Shown here one piece after another: positions 9,879 through 22,123 of a stretch of 64,000 nucleotides of DNA. The notes under the pieces were generated by a model, which worked only from the letters and a program-made list of their open reading frames with translations, was not told where the DNA came from and made no database searches. Location: assembly GCF_003073045.1 (NCBI RefSeq), contig NC_037594.1, positions 31,670,737-31,734,736 of the forward strand. Reading direction: 5' to 3'. Within the stretch, counting starts at the first letter, position 1. Each line of letters starts with the position of its first letter. The position numbers and the translations under genes were made by a program. The DNA comes from Pomacea canaliculata (Eukaryota > Mollusca > Gastropoda > Architaenioglossa > Ampullariidae).

Positions 9879-10313
9879 GTATGGTGTGTGTTTTAGAGAT
9901 TTTTCTGTTTTTCCAGTTTAAAGCATGGACAGCTCAGCCTAAAACATTTTCTCAAGAACCACAACTATTACATTGGCACTAAAGTAAGTCACATATGAAG
10001 CTCATAATGAAGATTTGTCTGGACAAAAATGGCATAGCTGATATGAAAAATTTGAATGGCAGGCATAAAACCTTTGAAATATAAAAATGGAGTTAAAAAA
10101 CAGTATCTTTTTGTGTACTAAAACTTTGTTTTAACTATTAAACTCTTGCAGTACTTTCTCCTCCTGTTGAAACATGATGTGAGATGTGTTTTGGCAGGGC
10201 TATGCATTGCTACTGTATAATGTATCACATAAAAAATCAGTTTTTAGAAGCTACTGCAATGATGAAAGCAGATATGGACTAAGTTCACATACATCATACA
10301 GTTTTATTTTGAA

Positions 10314-12765
10314 TGCCGCGACGAGCGGCCCAGAACAAGGACACTGCCGGTGTCGTCCTGACACGATGGTGTGAACCAGGCGGCTGTAGTAGCAGGGGAC
10401 TGATGTCTTGACGAGTGATGAATGGCACTTTTGAAACACAAATATCAAAAGTCGAACTGATGTGTCTGTGGCGATGAATGCAAAGGAATACTTTGTCAGG
10501 ATAGTTCTTAGGGTGATTGAAGTGATAACTGAGCCGACGATCGCAGGCAACAACTTGCAGTAAATCCCATTTAAACGAATGGACAGTGACTCTTCGAACC
10601 CTTCGGTTTGTTGTGTAGTCACCTGGGTTTTTTGGTATTTTACCGGGCTGAATCATATCTTAGAATTTTGAGACCTACCGGCAAAAAGAAAACTTTGTCC
10701 ACCTTTGTTCTAAAAGCAAAATGTTAGATTGTAGATTTAGGGCTTTGGGTTAAAGTTAGGGAGTGGACGTTTGTGTTGTAGTAGAATTAATAAAGTAGTG
10801 TTGTAGATTATTATGGTCTCGTGTTATATGTCCACTGCTATCTTCTCTGCTATTCACACTTTGTCCTAATGTGACGAAGCCACGTGGTTCCCAGCATGTC
10901 GGGTAAGTGTGACCGATTGTGGCGGGTAGCGAGGTGCGCAGTTTCACTCTTTTATTCACATCTTTCTTTTCTTCTATTCTGTAGCAGGTGCGTTCTCCCG
11001 GTGCAACTGGTCGAGCAATCTCCAGATGTTTGGGGCGTTGGGTATCGTGGGGACTTACCCCAGTGCCGTGGGAGCGTCCCCCGTTATACTATCATCAGGC
11101 CTGAGGAGAGGGGGGGACAGGGGGGTCTGGTGTACCCGGGCCCGCGGCTGTCAAGGGGGCCCGGCCTTGGTCAGTGGATTTTTTTTTCTTCTTCTCCTTT
11201 TCTTTTTCTTTTAAAGAAAGGTCTAAGGACAGAACACCCAAGCATTACACATGCAGAAGTTGAGTTTGAGTGTAGATATTGAGATTCGAATTGTAAACAT
11301 ACATTATATACTGGGAAAATAATTTACGATTACAAGTACAAGGGGCCCGGAGAGGTCTGTCCCGGGGCCCGGGCTGGCTCTCGGCGGCCCTGACTATCAT
11401 AGACCAAAGATTTTTAAATCACATACCTAGACTGCTGAGATCGGTAACATTAAAGTGTTCACTGAGAATTTAAAAAATAAATTGAAATCGCGTCAGAATT
11501 GGATTTGTTACCAATTTTTGAAATTTTGTGAAAATCTAATTTTTCATATTTTAAAAATCAAAGGTGCTCATCTATTTCACTAAATAAGCACAATAAATAC
11601 AAAGACAAAAATTACATGTTTTACAAGTAATTCAAAATCCCAAAACACCATTTATCAACAGAAAAGAACAAACATTTGCTTATACATGTAATTCAAAGTT
11701 TATTCACATTTGCTGCAGTAATGATCAAAGCCCTAGGCGATCACATTTATGCAAAATTCTAAACATATTTCTTAATGGCTTAACACGAAAAATCGGCATT
11801 CCATTTTCAGTAGAATTTTACATTTTGAAAAATATATGATATGTAATGTAATGATATATGATACTATATATTAATTATAATAATTTGCTGTTTTTAAAGG
11901 TTATAAAATATCTTTACTTATTATGCACTCGTGAAGACCCTCCCACTTTCGGTCAAGACTGTTTTGAACACTATGACATATTGTTCAATTGGCAAAATAT
12001 GTTTACATTTCACACCTACATAGATGATACATATATCACTAAAAGGATTGTTCTCTGCTACTTGTAACTCACTTAAGAGGGGCAAAATCGGCCACCCGTG
12101 TTGAGTGCATAAAGAAAGAGTTAAGCTTTCATCTATGTGAGAGGTTAGTTCTACTTACATAGCAAAAATCAAAATATATAAATACATTGTAACTTTTTTC
12201 TTTTCTTCTACAGGGATTCCACCCTCATGGATCGATTTTGTGTCATATTTTTCTATCTTTTATGTAAATTGTTTGACTTAATGTTATAAATAATTATTTC
12301 AAAAATAACTTTCATGGGGTAAAACATTATTGAGTGTAATTTTTATGTAAATAATTGGATGAATGCTTATGTTCAAAAACAACTCTAATGCTTTAAATAA
12401 TGTAAACTGTTAAAATAGTTTTTTGGTGTAAATAATAAAATTGTTTAATGACATCTCTTGCCTACTATTTATGTGTTGTGAGGAAACGAGATTTTGAAAA
12501 GCTGTTGAATGTTTTCTTCATGGTGTGCAAGCCTGTGTACCAGTGTAAGTAAAAGTGAGATAGGGTGAGGGCCCCATGAGTTCTTGCAGGCTGGGTTTAC
12601 ATTTTCAACATCGGATCACAACTGGATTTGTAATATTTTGATTTAATTTTTAACTTTATTAAACCTAAGGGTAATTAAATTATTTGCAAATTTTTATCAT
12701 CATTATAAATATAACATTTTTATAAGTTAAAAGCTTCACAAGGGTCTAGCATTTACTAATACCCC
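10314..12765. other. no gene; GC-rich mobile-element-like patch
   Basis: No convincing coding region. 11030-11400 carries G/C-rich words (GGGCCCG, CCGGGGCCCGGGC, CGGCGGCCCTG) of the kind seen at DNA-transposon ends, but I cannot pair termini. 11400-12760 is strongly AT-rich. Confidence 0.45.
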
Positions 12766-12865
12766 AAAGAATTTAGCCTTAGCAGAAGCCCTGAATATTT
12801 ATATTCTGTCTATGCACTTGCTTTAAATTTGAAAATTGATATGTATTTTGTGTGTGTGTGTCTAG

Positions 12866-13042
12866 AATGGCAAGAGCATTGTTTGCAACTGCCAGCAGTT
12901 TACAAGGGAGGTAACCTCATCTACACATTGCCAACAAGTGGTGGGAAAACATTAGTTGCTGAGATTCTCATTTTGAGACAACTGTTGTGCAGAAAGAAAG
13001 ATGCTATAATGATCCTTCCATGTGTCAATAGTACAGGAAAAG
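12866..13042 (+). pseudogene. HELQ-type helicase exon, copy 1 (2-bp deletion)
   Basis: After a TCTAG acceptor the frame reads [14 protein letters not shown], then [19 protein letters not shown], the Walker A (motif I) region of the superfamily 2 helicase HELQ (also close to POLQ), a DNA-repair helicase. Compared with copy 2, two bases are missing near 13020, so the frame ends as PCVNSTGKG instead of PYVSIVQEK. Donor GTAAGT is kept. Confidence 0.75.
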
Positions 13043-13527
13043 GTAAGTTAAATGATTTTTACCACAAAGTTTAGATCTATTTATTAACATTAATTTGATG
13101 TTCATCATTACCACCAGTGGAAATTTATGATTTGGTCCACTGCTTATTTCAGTGAAAAGAGAAGACTTTTAGAAGACTTAGGACAAACAGCAACCAAACG
13201 GTTGAAACTTACATATGACACAGATTCCGGCTAATAAAATCTTGTCTCAAATTAGCCATAACAGTCTAAATAGCCATCTATTAGTCCAATTCTGCTTTCA
13301 GACTTGGAGAGCTCTAATTCAGAGAAACTGAAGGCTACAAAAAGTAAAAGAATACTTGAAGCAACTATTTGCAAGAGATAGTTCCTCCGTACCAGCTGAA
13401 AAAGGGGTCCCTGGGACCCCAAAGAATTTAGCCTTAGCAGAAGCCCTGATATATTTATGGTCTGTCTATACATTTGCTTTAAATTTGAAAATTGATATGT
13501 ATTTTGTGTGTGTGTGTGTGTGTCAAG

Positions 13528-13706
13528 AATGGCAAGAGCATTGTTTGCAACTGCCAGCAGTTTACAAGGAAGGTAACCTCATCTACACATTGCCAACAAG
13601 TGGTGGGAAAACATTAGTTGCTGAGATTCTCATTTTGAGACAACTGTTGTGCAGAAAGAAAGATGCTATAATGATCCTTCCATATGTGTCAATAGTACAG
13701 GAAAAG
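13528..13706 (+). CDS. HELQ-like helicase exon, copy 2 (intact)
   Basis: One open exon of 179 bases with an AG acceptor after a GT-rich intron end and a GTAAGT donor. It encodes [34 protein letters not shown] (Walker A: SGGKT) and [12 protein letters not shown], the same order as in HELQ ([31 protein letters not shown]). No other helicase exon (DEAH, motifs III-VI) is in the window, so this is either one exon of a gene with very long introns or an orphan duplicated exon. Confidence 0.72.
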
Positions 13707-14508
13707 GTAAGTTAAATGATTTTTACCACAAAGTTTAGATCTATTTATTAACATTAATTTGATGTTCATCATTACCACCAAAACAGATGATGGCAATTAA
13801 AGATAATTGGTATATCTTATCTTTCTCCTGAATACTATCACCTTATGATAAATAATAAATAACAGGGGTTTAAGGTGCTAGTCATCCTAGATGGGTAAAC
13901 AAAACAGATTTGTAATTGTCTTTTACCACTCGAGAACAGTAGACCTATCTAACGATAATGCACGTCTTACGGACATGACCACATGCTTGCATACACAGGA
14001 GCAAGGACATGTACATCCATCCCTCCAAATTTTAATGCACTTTATTGTTTCAGTATTGCAAGCTGAACAAATCTGTTTTGAGACTGCCTACTTAAAATTC
14101 ATGATTATAGATGTAAACTTCTTTGTTTGTGGTGAAAAATATGCAGTACATTTTGAGATCTATAATTATTTTACTATCAAAGTTTTATTAAGCTATCATT
14201 AAATCTGTTTATCTCATTCAATATCAACGCGATTAAAAAAGAGTGTATTTGTGCCCATGAATGTGCACACAAGGAGAAGATCCTTTTGTACATTGGTGCA
14301 TAAAACGTAGTGCACCTAGGTGTGATGGCAAGTGTGTGATTAGTGATTGTCAAGAAAAGGGTTGCCATTGTTATCTTGCGTTCACTTGGAAAATAAATTC
14401 TTATCATAATTCCAGGACAAATGATGTGCATAGTTAACATTGTAGAGGGGCTACTATATATTCTTCCATTGTCATTGATCATTTCTGCTGTTCAGGTGCG
14501 TATTCTCT

Positions 14509-14536
14509 CTTCCATGTGTCAATAGTACAGGAAAAG
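14509..14536 (+). pseudogene. HELQ-type exon 3' scrap
   Basis: The last 28 bases of the exon (CCATGTGTCAATAGTACAGG) plus the donor and following intron reappear. The ATGTGT form matches copy 1, not copy 2, so it was copied from the copy-1 lineage. Confidence 0.7.
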
Positions 14537-14819
14537 GTAAGTTAAATGATTTTTACCACAAAGTTTAGATCTATTTATTAACATTAATTTGATGTTCATC
14601 ATTACCACCAGTGAAAAGAGAAAGTATGAAGACTTAGGGCAGCCAGCAACCAAGGGTTGAAACTTACATATGACACAGATTCCGGGTAATAAAATCTTGT
14701 CTCAAATTAGCCATAACAGTCTAAATAGCCATCTATTAGTCGAATTCAGAATTCAGACTCAGAAAGCTCTAATTCAGAGAAACTGAAGGCTAAAAAAAAA
14801 AAAGGAAAAGAATACTTGA

Positions 14820-14985
14820 AGCAATTGACTATTTGCAAGAGATAGTTCCTCCGTACCAGCCGTCACGTAGCCTGCGCTCAGGCTCCCAGTCACGCTTCTG
14901 TCTCCCTGCAGTGGAAGACACCAACAAGAAGCGCACTGGAGCCAGGGCCTTCAAAAACGCGGAACCTAAGCTATGCTGTCCATTT
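14820..14985 (+). mobile_element. LINE 3' coding end (CR1/L2-like)
   Basis: Frame reads [20 protein letters not shown] and later ARAFKNAEPKL, which is the C-terminal tail typical of CR1/L2/Jockey-type LINE polymerases (PYQPSRSLRS ... RAFSxxAPxLWN). It is truncated before the WNSLP motif and followed by a T run. Confidence 0.65.
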
Positions 14986-15119
14986 TTTTTTTTTACTTTT
15001 CCTGGTGTTTTATATATTTGTTAACTTTATTTGTTCTTCATTTGTTCTTTTTTCTGCGCAATGAGCATTCTTCGGAATGGATACCTGCGCATTACAAATC
15101 GACATCAACATCATCATCA

Positions 15120-16750
15120 TCAATATCCACCTGAGTGCTTTCCTTTGGGTGACCCACCTGAGGAATTTTCTCGCGGTGATCCACCTGACTGCCTTTCCTT
15201 AGGTGACCAGCCCGAGGACTTTTCTTGTGATGATCTGCCTGTCTGCTTCTGCAATGAGCCAAATGTCTTCTGTGGCGATGGTGAAGATGCTTTTGAAAGC
15301 ATATGGAGAAGATCATGGCCATTCACTGAAACCTGTACGTCAAATGGAGATGAAGACCCAACAAATCTAACCTTGACATCCACTTCGAGGGCTGTCTTGG
15401 AAAGCTTGCAGGCAATCTGTGGGTTCCATGATGAAGGCCCATTAAGCGACAAGGAAAAGCTTGAATAGGAACTGCCAGCAGATCAGGGTGTAGGCATTTC
15501 AACTGGTTTGTCGGTGAATATTCTGAATTTCCATAGTCTACAAACTGCACCAAAGCCTTGCCACCACTGATCAACAGCACACGGGACCTCTACCACCAGC
15601 CATCAGCTGAGAAACAAGCACAGCAAATAGTGCCTTTGGATATGGCTCCCTTCAAAGGTATGCCGCTGCCAACACACATAGACTGCACAGTGGCAGATGC
15701 TGAGATAGCTGAGAAGATGCACTAAGAAGTTGGATGTAGAAAATGCAAGTTTCCTCCTCTATATGTGTAATGATTGTATCAGATGATCCTGCAGGTGGAG
15801 AAGGTTCTTTGAAGACTTCCATGACAGATGCCTCTTTAAACACCCTTTGCTGGTACAGGGACTCGCCAACATCAACATTCCCTACCTAACTTAAACATTC
15901 TTTCCACCAGTGAAAGTTCTTTTTTCTGTGACCATGTTCTCAAAAGTTGCTATAGGTGCAGCATCAGAAGAGCTGGGCTCAAATCCCTCCAGACAACATT
16001 CTAGTGCTAAAGTAGGTTGAGTAATGAGGTCTGCAGAGATTGGCTTTACATTCTCCCTTTTCACAAGTTCAGAGTTCCCATAGTCAACAAAATGCACATT
16101 CACTTTCGTTTCATGCACAGACATAACCACAGCACAATACCACAGACCATCTTCGTCATAGAGGGCGCAACAAGGCTGTCCTGGTGACAAGGCTGCCAAA
16201 GCTGGCCTGGAGCCAAAACCATAGTGCTGACCTAAAGTTTCTTTCATAGAGTCTAGCTGCTTATCTGTGCCAACAAACTGCACCCAAAATCGAGGAATGG
16301 ACTCAACAAAACTGATATACGCTTGAATGGTTTGTCCAGCTGCAATATTCATGCAGGCATATCCTGTTCCCTCTCTGGACATCAAAGGTTTGTCAGTGAT
16401 TTTCCCTAATGTTGCTTTCAGTTCATCTGTAACTGACTGGTTATTCTTGAACAAATGAACAATAAGCCTGTAACCTTCCTTTGTTTCACCCTCATGTCCA
16501 GTTCTTCCTCAGTGATCTTTACAAATTTTTCCAAGAGACTATCTGCATTTCAGCCTTCATGGATATCCAGAGAGCAATGAATGGCTTGGGCAGGCAGTCA
16601 AGAATGCAGGATCTAACCTGAACACTGTAGTTCGAGGAGATGTCTGGATATTGCCATAATCCACAAACACATCCACATCATGTGCTGTGAATGACTGCAC
16701 TCGAGCTCTGTACCTCAGCAAACTGGGCAAACTTCATGGCATACCGACCT
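15120..16750 (-). pseudogene. multi-Tudor gene copy 1, 3' part (decayed)
   Basis: Three or more Tudor-type segments on the minus strand. (a) 16454-15891: CCALYDEDGLWYCAVVMSVH then VNVHFVDYGNSELVK. (b) about 15700-15480: SRVLLISGGKALVQFVDYGN. (c) 15452-15120: VDVKVRFVGSSSPFDVQVSV, followed by a Ser/Gly/Pro/Lys repeat of SGGSP type. Part of a further core lies near 16700-16600 (HDVDVFVDYGN), intact here but frameshifted in copy 2. Frame changes near 15930, 15450 and 16480 and an in-frame TAG near 15570 argue against function. Confidence 0.8.
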
Positions 16751-18383
16751 GAAAGCACAGGCAACATTTTTTAAAATTTAATTTTGGTTTCAAAAGAAAG
16801 GAAAAAGAAAGTGTCAGCATTTTTCATCCATAAAATGCAAGATCCCAATTTAAAATTGCAGTGGTTAAAACTTATGGGGGTTTTAAACAGATACAAATTA
16901 TTAGGGGAGGGGTAGGGTACCTGCCTGTCTCAGAAAGAAATGCACATTAATATACATTTTACTTATCTTGCTCTTGATTCAAGACACAGATATCAATTAG
17001 TTTTATATTTATTTCATGTTATTAGTTTCAAGTTTATTTCCCATGTCCTGCTTACATCACTACTCACTACAGATCCATAGTTTTTCCCATAATTCACCTT
17101 TTCAAAGGTTTAGGAAATAAGCACTGCTAAAGACATATGATAACAACTAATGACAAAGTATCAGCTTTGATATATGTAGCTTACGACAAAATGTCTTACA
17201 AATTACAAAGAACTCTGGTGTCTTACTGTTTACATGTTTAGACCCCTTTTTAAAAAATTACCTTGATATATTTGGTGCAATCTAAAAAGATTTACATGTT
17301 TCTACAGAATAGAAAACATGAAACAATGTCAAATAATAATCAGTTAACATAAAGACAATATTTTACTTATCACATAAAATAGAGTAAATAACACACAAAA
17401 CATACAGACATGCTATCAAAAATATCATATCAGCACATTCAAACCACCATCTTGTGCTCAAAGAAAACCATTGACCTACCAGAGGAGAGATGAGAGGTCA
17501 GGGCTGAATACTGGAGCTCTGACCATTCAGGTCTGACATCAAACTGTCAAGGTTATCCATGTTTGTAGACAGCTGGACATAAAAGTTCTCCTAAGAGTGC
17601 AACACATACACCTTGGTAAATTGTCCTAGCACCAAATTCACATGTGTGAATTGCTTGGTGTGACCAGTTGGTGCTGGCTCTGGCGTTCAGTGCCCCACAG
17701 AAAGAGCTGCCATTTCTTCACCAATGTCTCTGCTGTGAGCTTCAAGCTTCACCAAGTATTTAGCTTTCTTGCAACCAAGAATTTTACATGTTGCTCCATT
17801 CTCTGTTAGCCTTTCCAAGAAATCTTTTGCATCAACATTCCATGCCTGTCCTTGCAGAGGATGTACACCATCTAAGCAACAACAGATAGCCTGTGCCAGT
17901 ATGTGTAAAAATTGGGAATCTAACTGCTGTAAATCCGCCAGTGATACTTTTTCAGAATTTCTAAAGTCTACAAATTCCACTGTTGCATCTTGACCAAGAT
18001 ACAAAATACTTCCACGGTACCAGGCCCCATCTTCTGAAAACTTTGCAGCAACTAAAGAACCTAAATGTAGCAAAGAAGCAGGAACAGCTTTAGGACTTGT
18101 ATAGAACTCCTGCAGACCATCAGTCAGTCTCTCCAGAACTGATTGGTTATCAGCAAACTGAATGTAGAATTCTTCTGGTTATCTCACCCAGCTAAGAAAC
18201 ACCTACACACACAGAAAGAAAACATCATGTTAAAAGCAAATTTGAAATGCACATCTTTGCAACTTTCTATCTTTCTTTTTTTCTGTTTGCACAATCACCA
18301 ACTACAGATCCATAATTTCCCCCAAAGTTCACATCAATTTCAAAGGTTTTATGTACAAGCGTAGATACTTGAAATTTCCAAAA
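15479..18383 (-). repeat. segmental duplication, copy 1 (partner 58128-61028)
   Basis: About 2.9 kb, exons and introns alike, nearly identical to 58128-61028 in the same orientation. The edges are sharp: left at CAGATCAGGG, right at TTTCCAAAA. The left edge lies inside a Tudor exon, so different C-terminal parts follow in the two loci. Confidence 0.92.
17490..18175 (-). pseudogene. multi-Tudor gene copy 1, middle block
   Basis: From about 18168 the frame reads EEFYIQFADNQSVLERL, then LHLGSLVAAKFSEDGAWYRG and VEFVDFRNSEKVS, a complete Tudor core with flanking staphylococcal-nuclease-like strands. It is closed by TGA near 17687, after which the same frame would continue into the next Tudor. 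In the 60.3 kb copy that stop is also present. A deletion near 17590, not in copy 2, removes residues of the ESVENFYVQL segment. Confidence 0.8.
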
Positions 18384-20780
18384 ATGATGTATGTTCATGC
18401 ATTAGTAATCAGCATTTCCTGAAATAAAAGACAAAAGGCTACTCTTTGCCCTGGAATGTGAAAAAGATCTTTTAATCCCCCCAAGAAAATCATCTGAATT
18501 TCTCAAAGACCACTATGAAAATGATCAGTCTACAATATCTTCAAGCTCAACATGCAATCAAGTATTAATGGCTTATTTGCAATGTCATTGAATGCATGTG
18601 CACAGCATGATAGTTACTAGGAGACACTTCTTAACTTGGTATTTATATATAAAAGTTTAACAAAATTGTGTGAACATCACAAAAAACGAAAACAAAGCCC
18701 CAGTGATTTTGGAATAAATGTTCAGGACATTAAAACACAGGTAAGACAACAAACCAGACAAATTATTTTGATATGAATTGCTTCCCTTTATGACCCTTAA
18801 GCAGGGTGTCACTAGATAAAACTGATAGACCAAGCAGCACACACATATGTTTTCTGAGCTTTTCTTACCAGGTTTCTAGAACAAAGCATACATTCTCTCC
18901 CCTTGACCAAAAAAAACAAAAAACCTTCACAATAGCAAAGAATTGTTCCTTCATACATACTGAAAGTAAAACTAAAACATACTTGTAAAATCTAAAATAA
19001 AAGGGTTGCAGCATGAACACACCTGGAGTTGATTAGAAACCTTTTCTAGAGTGTCTGCACTGCTTTCCAGTTGTACAAAGAAGTTGTGAGGATCTTTGAC
19101 AAAGGTAACATACACATCCTCAATAGAACCCGGTCCTAGGGTTCTATCTGTGTAAGTCTTTTGCCTTAACATTTTTGTATTGTCTTCAAGCAGAACGCAC
19201 TGTCAAAATCTGTAAAAGGCACAAAACAACCCAAATAAAAATTCTCTCACAGTAATTTGTAGTTCAACAGTTTTATATAAAAATTAATCATTGCAATTTG
19301 CATCTTGAAGAGTCATCATGCACTTCATTAGCGTACATGGTTTTTATGTTAAGGGTGTGACTTCAAATCCTTTGGATGTAATCAGTATGTTTGTACTTTA
19401 AACTAGCTTTCCATTCTGTTTTAGTTCATTTTTTTTTTGCTTAACACTATCCTTTTTAAAGCACAGCCAGAATTCTTACTGGAGCTAAACTTACACTAAC
19501 ATATTTTGATGAGAAAGGTATTTGCTAGAGGCTTCTCCAATGGGATCTATTAAAATCAAGTGAACAATTCTTTTGTTCAAATCTTGGATCATCCAAAACT
19601 CAGTGTCCATAATGTAAAACATGATTGTAACCGTTAACATTAAAACTTATTCGCTACGTCAGGGTTCAACGAGGTCACATTCCCCTCGTGCGCATGGAAA
19701 TTCACCAATTTCAAAAAATCATTAAAAAAATGATAGAAAAAAATTTAAACTAATAATACGAGATCAAGCTGTGTGAAACAAAAATGTTTACATCTGAATC
19801 CTGCATGAACAGTCACTTATTAAGTAATCCAAAGCAAATTAGGTATGTGTAATTGAATTTTAAAAATCTTTTCACGCAGGGTTGCATAGGATATATCATG
19901 CTAGCACGAGGTACACCTCCAGGAATCACACTTTGATAACCGCATATAAACTTGAAATGAAAAAACAGTGTTCTAGTTAAAAAAAATGAGATTGACGTAT
20001 TTAATAATATTATTATCGGTTCGCTACGAAGAGCCGCGCGAAGATAATTCACTACGAAGCACCGAGTCCATGCGAAGAAAATGTTCACCGGTGTTTTAAA
20101 AAAAATTATATCTGGTAAACTACAAAAAAGATAAATATATGTGATACGCCGTTTAAAAGAGTGACGATAACTTAATAAACTGCTTGTTGTTATTGTCAGG
20201 CTTAACGTGAAGACATGAGTTCAATAATTTGCTTAATTAGAACTTAGAAGCGCATTCTGAACGTCATTTTTTTTTCTTTTGTCACAACATGTTTAACACA
20301 GCGAGCAATAGGTCATAAAGATGACCTCGGGTAAGGTGACCAGACGTTTCGGGGGCGAAAGCGGGACGCGTGCCGATGATGGTGTCGTCACCGACAAAGA
20401 ACGCCGATAAATGGGGGGGAGGGTACTTTCCTCTGACTTTGCCTATTAGTGATGATTTCAACGGCAGATCTGTCCACGCGACTTCAGTATTCCATTTTAA
20501 ATAGAAAACCGGTATTTAAAATTTAAATTAAAATATTCCTACCTTATCTCCCGCTCAGCCAACTTTGCGGACGTGCAGGTGAGTCGCTGTATAAATTATC
20601 GTGGCAATAATTGTCCGGCACCTTTGTCATCTTGCGGGGCTGTTGCTCCCAAACTGTACTTCATAGACCGTGAATCTCCTTGTAAAGTTTCGGCTACTGC
20701 AAGATAATGCCATAATTTTTTCAACAAGGTGTAACCAACACGTCCAATGGCTACGTAGACTGGGCTGTCGTACCAGAAAT
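18384..20780. other. no further gene (apart from the exon at 19024-19199)
   Basis: AT-rich non-coding sequence. I see no RNA gene or mobile element that I can name. Confidence 0.5.
19024..19199 (-). CDS. Tudor-protein exon upstream of copy 1
   Basis: Open exon bounded by ...TTTTGACAG and a GTGTGT donor. It encodes GSIEDVYVTFVKDPHNFFVQ then LEKVSNQLQ, the first strands of an extended Tudor domain (VxVTFVxxPxxFFVQL). This exon has no counterpart in the 56.6-63.8 kb locus, so copy 1 is not simply a fragment of that locus. Confidence 0.7.
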
Positions 20781-20884
20781 AACAAAGATTGAATTCCGCA
20801 CTGAAGTGTTTTATTCAGTTTTGCTCAGCAGCTGGCCTAACTGCTCTCTCAAATTCACAAAAGCTCCCACACCACTGTCAGCCC

Positions 20885-21065
20885 TGCTATTTACCCTCGA
20901 ACATTCTAGCCCTTCCTCGCACAAAGACATTCTACATTGTTGAACATCATTTCCTCTCTCGCATAAAGACAAGACATTTTACTTTGAACATTGATACATT
21001 GTTGAACATCATTTCCTCCCTCGCACAAGGCATTCTACTTTTTACATTGCTGCCGTGCTGAACAT
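20885..21065. repeat. irregular tandem repeat
   Basis: The phrase ACATTGTTGAACATCATTTC followed by CTCTC/CTCCC and TCGCA occurs twice (20934 and 20996), with related words (GAACATTCTAG, CCTCGCACAA) on either side. Possibly part of a degenerate LTR or SINE; family not recognised. Confidence 0.5.
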
Positions 21066-21836
21066 TCTAGAATATAGATGCAAATCTACAACCCAAAGAC
21101 ATTATACTTCGTACACTTCTAGAGTGCTACACTTACCGGGCGAAAGAAAAAAAAATGTTTCCTTTCGATTTCCATTCGAAAGAACAGAAACATCAACCTA
21201 ATACCAAATAAGATTTCCCATTGAACAAATCTGCAATATTATATACATCAAAGTTTCGTTAACATAACAAGTATTACACCTCCCTGTACATCAATTCCAT
21301 ACAACATTTCAGAACTACCCTTAAAAGTGTCATTCAAAATAATGTTATTAAAGAAAAGAATCAACCGATCATACATCAGTTTCAATTAGAGGTAAGCTAA
21401 ACCACCTGTCCAACACCTCCATTACTTCATTTATAGCCCACCATACAGACTGCATCATCTGGTGGGGAGCTTTCTGACTAGAAGCTAAAAGACTTGCCAT
21501 CTCTTATCGGACACCATGCAGCCTCGCCCTGTCCGACTGATTTCCACTGGCACATCGGTGCATGAGGTTTAGTCTATCCACCGGTCGGCGGAAGTACATC
21601 GTAATGGAAATTACAATTAACCAAAGTCTACAAAAAAAAAAAAAAAGTGTCTAGTCCACCGCCGAGAGCCAGGCAGTGTTTCTCCGCTTCGATCTGGCGC
21701 CCAACGAATCAGTCTCATGCACATCGACATCTAATACATGAATGCTACAGCATGCAACACCAACTAACTAATGAGTGCAGTCCAGCTTGATTACTAGTAC
21801 TGTCTACGTTCACTAGCGTTTGTTTACACCTGCTTG

Positions 21837-22119
21837 TGTAACGGGATGAAGCTTCCTAGCAGGACTAAACTTCTCAGTATAGTCTGCGCATGCGCATGAA
21901 GCGAAAGTTCACTTCGTTATAACTGCATAGCCATTTTTTTTCTTTTCTTCGCCGAGTTAGTAAGTAAAATAGTAAAAGTAAAAATGTTATAGCAAATCGG
22001 CGAAGAAAAGAAAAGAAAAAAATGGCTACGCAACGATAACGAAGTGAACTTTCGCTTCATGCGCATGCGCAGACTATACTGAGAAGTTTAGTCCTGCTAG
22101 GAAATTTCATCCCGTTACA
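21837..22119. mobile_element. foldback MITE with ~120-bp terminal inverted repeats
   Basis: Starts TGTAACGGGATGAAGC and ends with the inverse (TTTCATCCCGTTACA). The arms run inward for about 120 bases each (through AGTCTGCGCATGCGCATGAA and TTCTTTTCTTCGCCGA) with only a few mismatches, around a short AT-rich centre. The 4-bp direct repeat CTTG flanks it (21833-21836 and 22120-22123). Non-autonomous DNA transposon; superfamily not assigned from these termini. Confidence 0.85.
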
Positions 22120-22123
22120 CTTG

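Larger units (their letters stand above)
8614..10313 (+). repeat. dispersed repeat, copy R1, ending in a UBF-like segment
   Basis: About 1.7 kb shared with 34451-36890 and in part with 30085-30600. The left edge is at ATGGCTCTCACTTGCGGAG. It contains GCTATATAAAGCAAG (about 9609-9623), a good TATA-type word kept in all three copies, followed about 75 bases on by the UBF-like exon at 9689. It may be the promoter region of a UBF-like gene that has been copied around, or a transposon that captured that exon. Confidence 0.7.
12765..14600. repeat. local duplications carrying a helicase exon
   Basis: A block (CCCCAAAGAATTTAGCC ... exon ... TTCATCATTACCACCA) occurs at about 12761-13121 and 13414-13780. 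Its tail, from the exon end onward, appears a third time at 14509-14610. A second block (GAAACTTACATATGACACAG ... GAACTGAAGG-like text) at 13205-13390 recurs at 14660-14850. Confidence 0.8.

Noticed and set aside
10251..10656. Open minus-strand frame with a hydrophobic stretch and a TKY word, reminiscent of GPCR TM3
   Set aside because: Only one possible helix, no other class-A motif, a competing overlapping frame, and no similarity to the receptors at 1010 or 30632.
11030..11400. GC-rich words that could be DNA-transposon termini
   Set aside because: I could not pair inverted ends or find a target duplication.
15031..15468. Plus-strand open frame of 145 codons
   Set aside because: Antisense to a Tudor exon with clear homology; the opposite-strand openness follows from the repeat composition.
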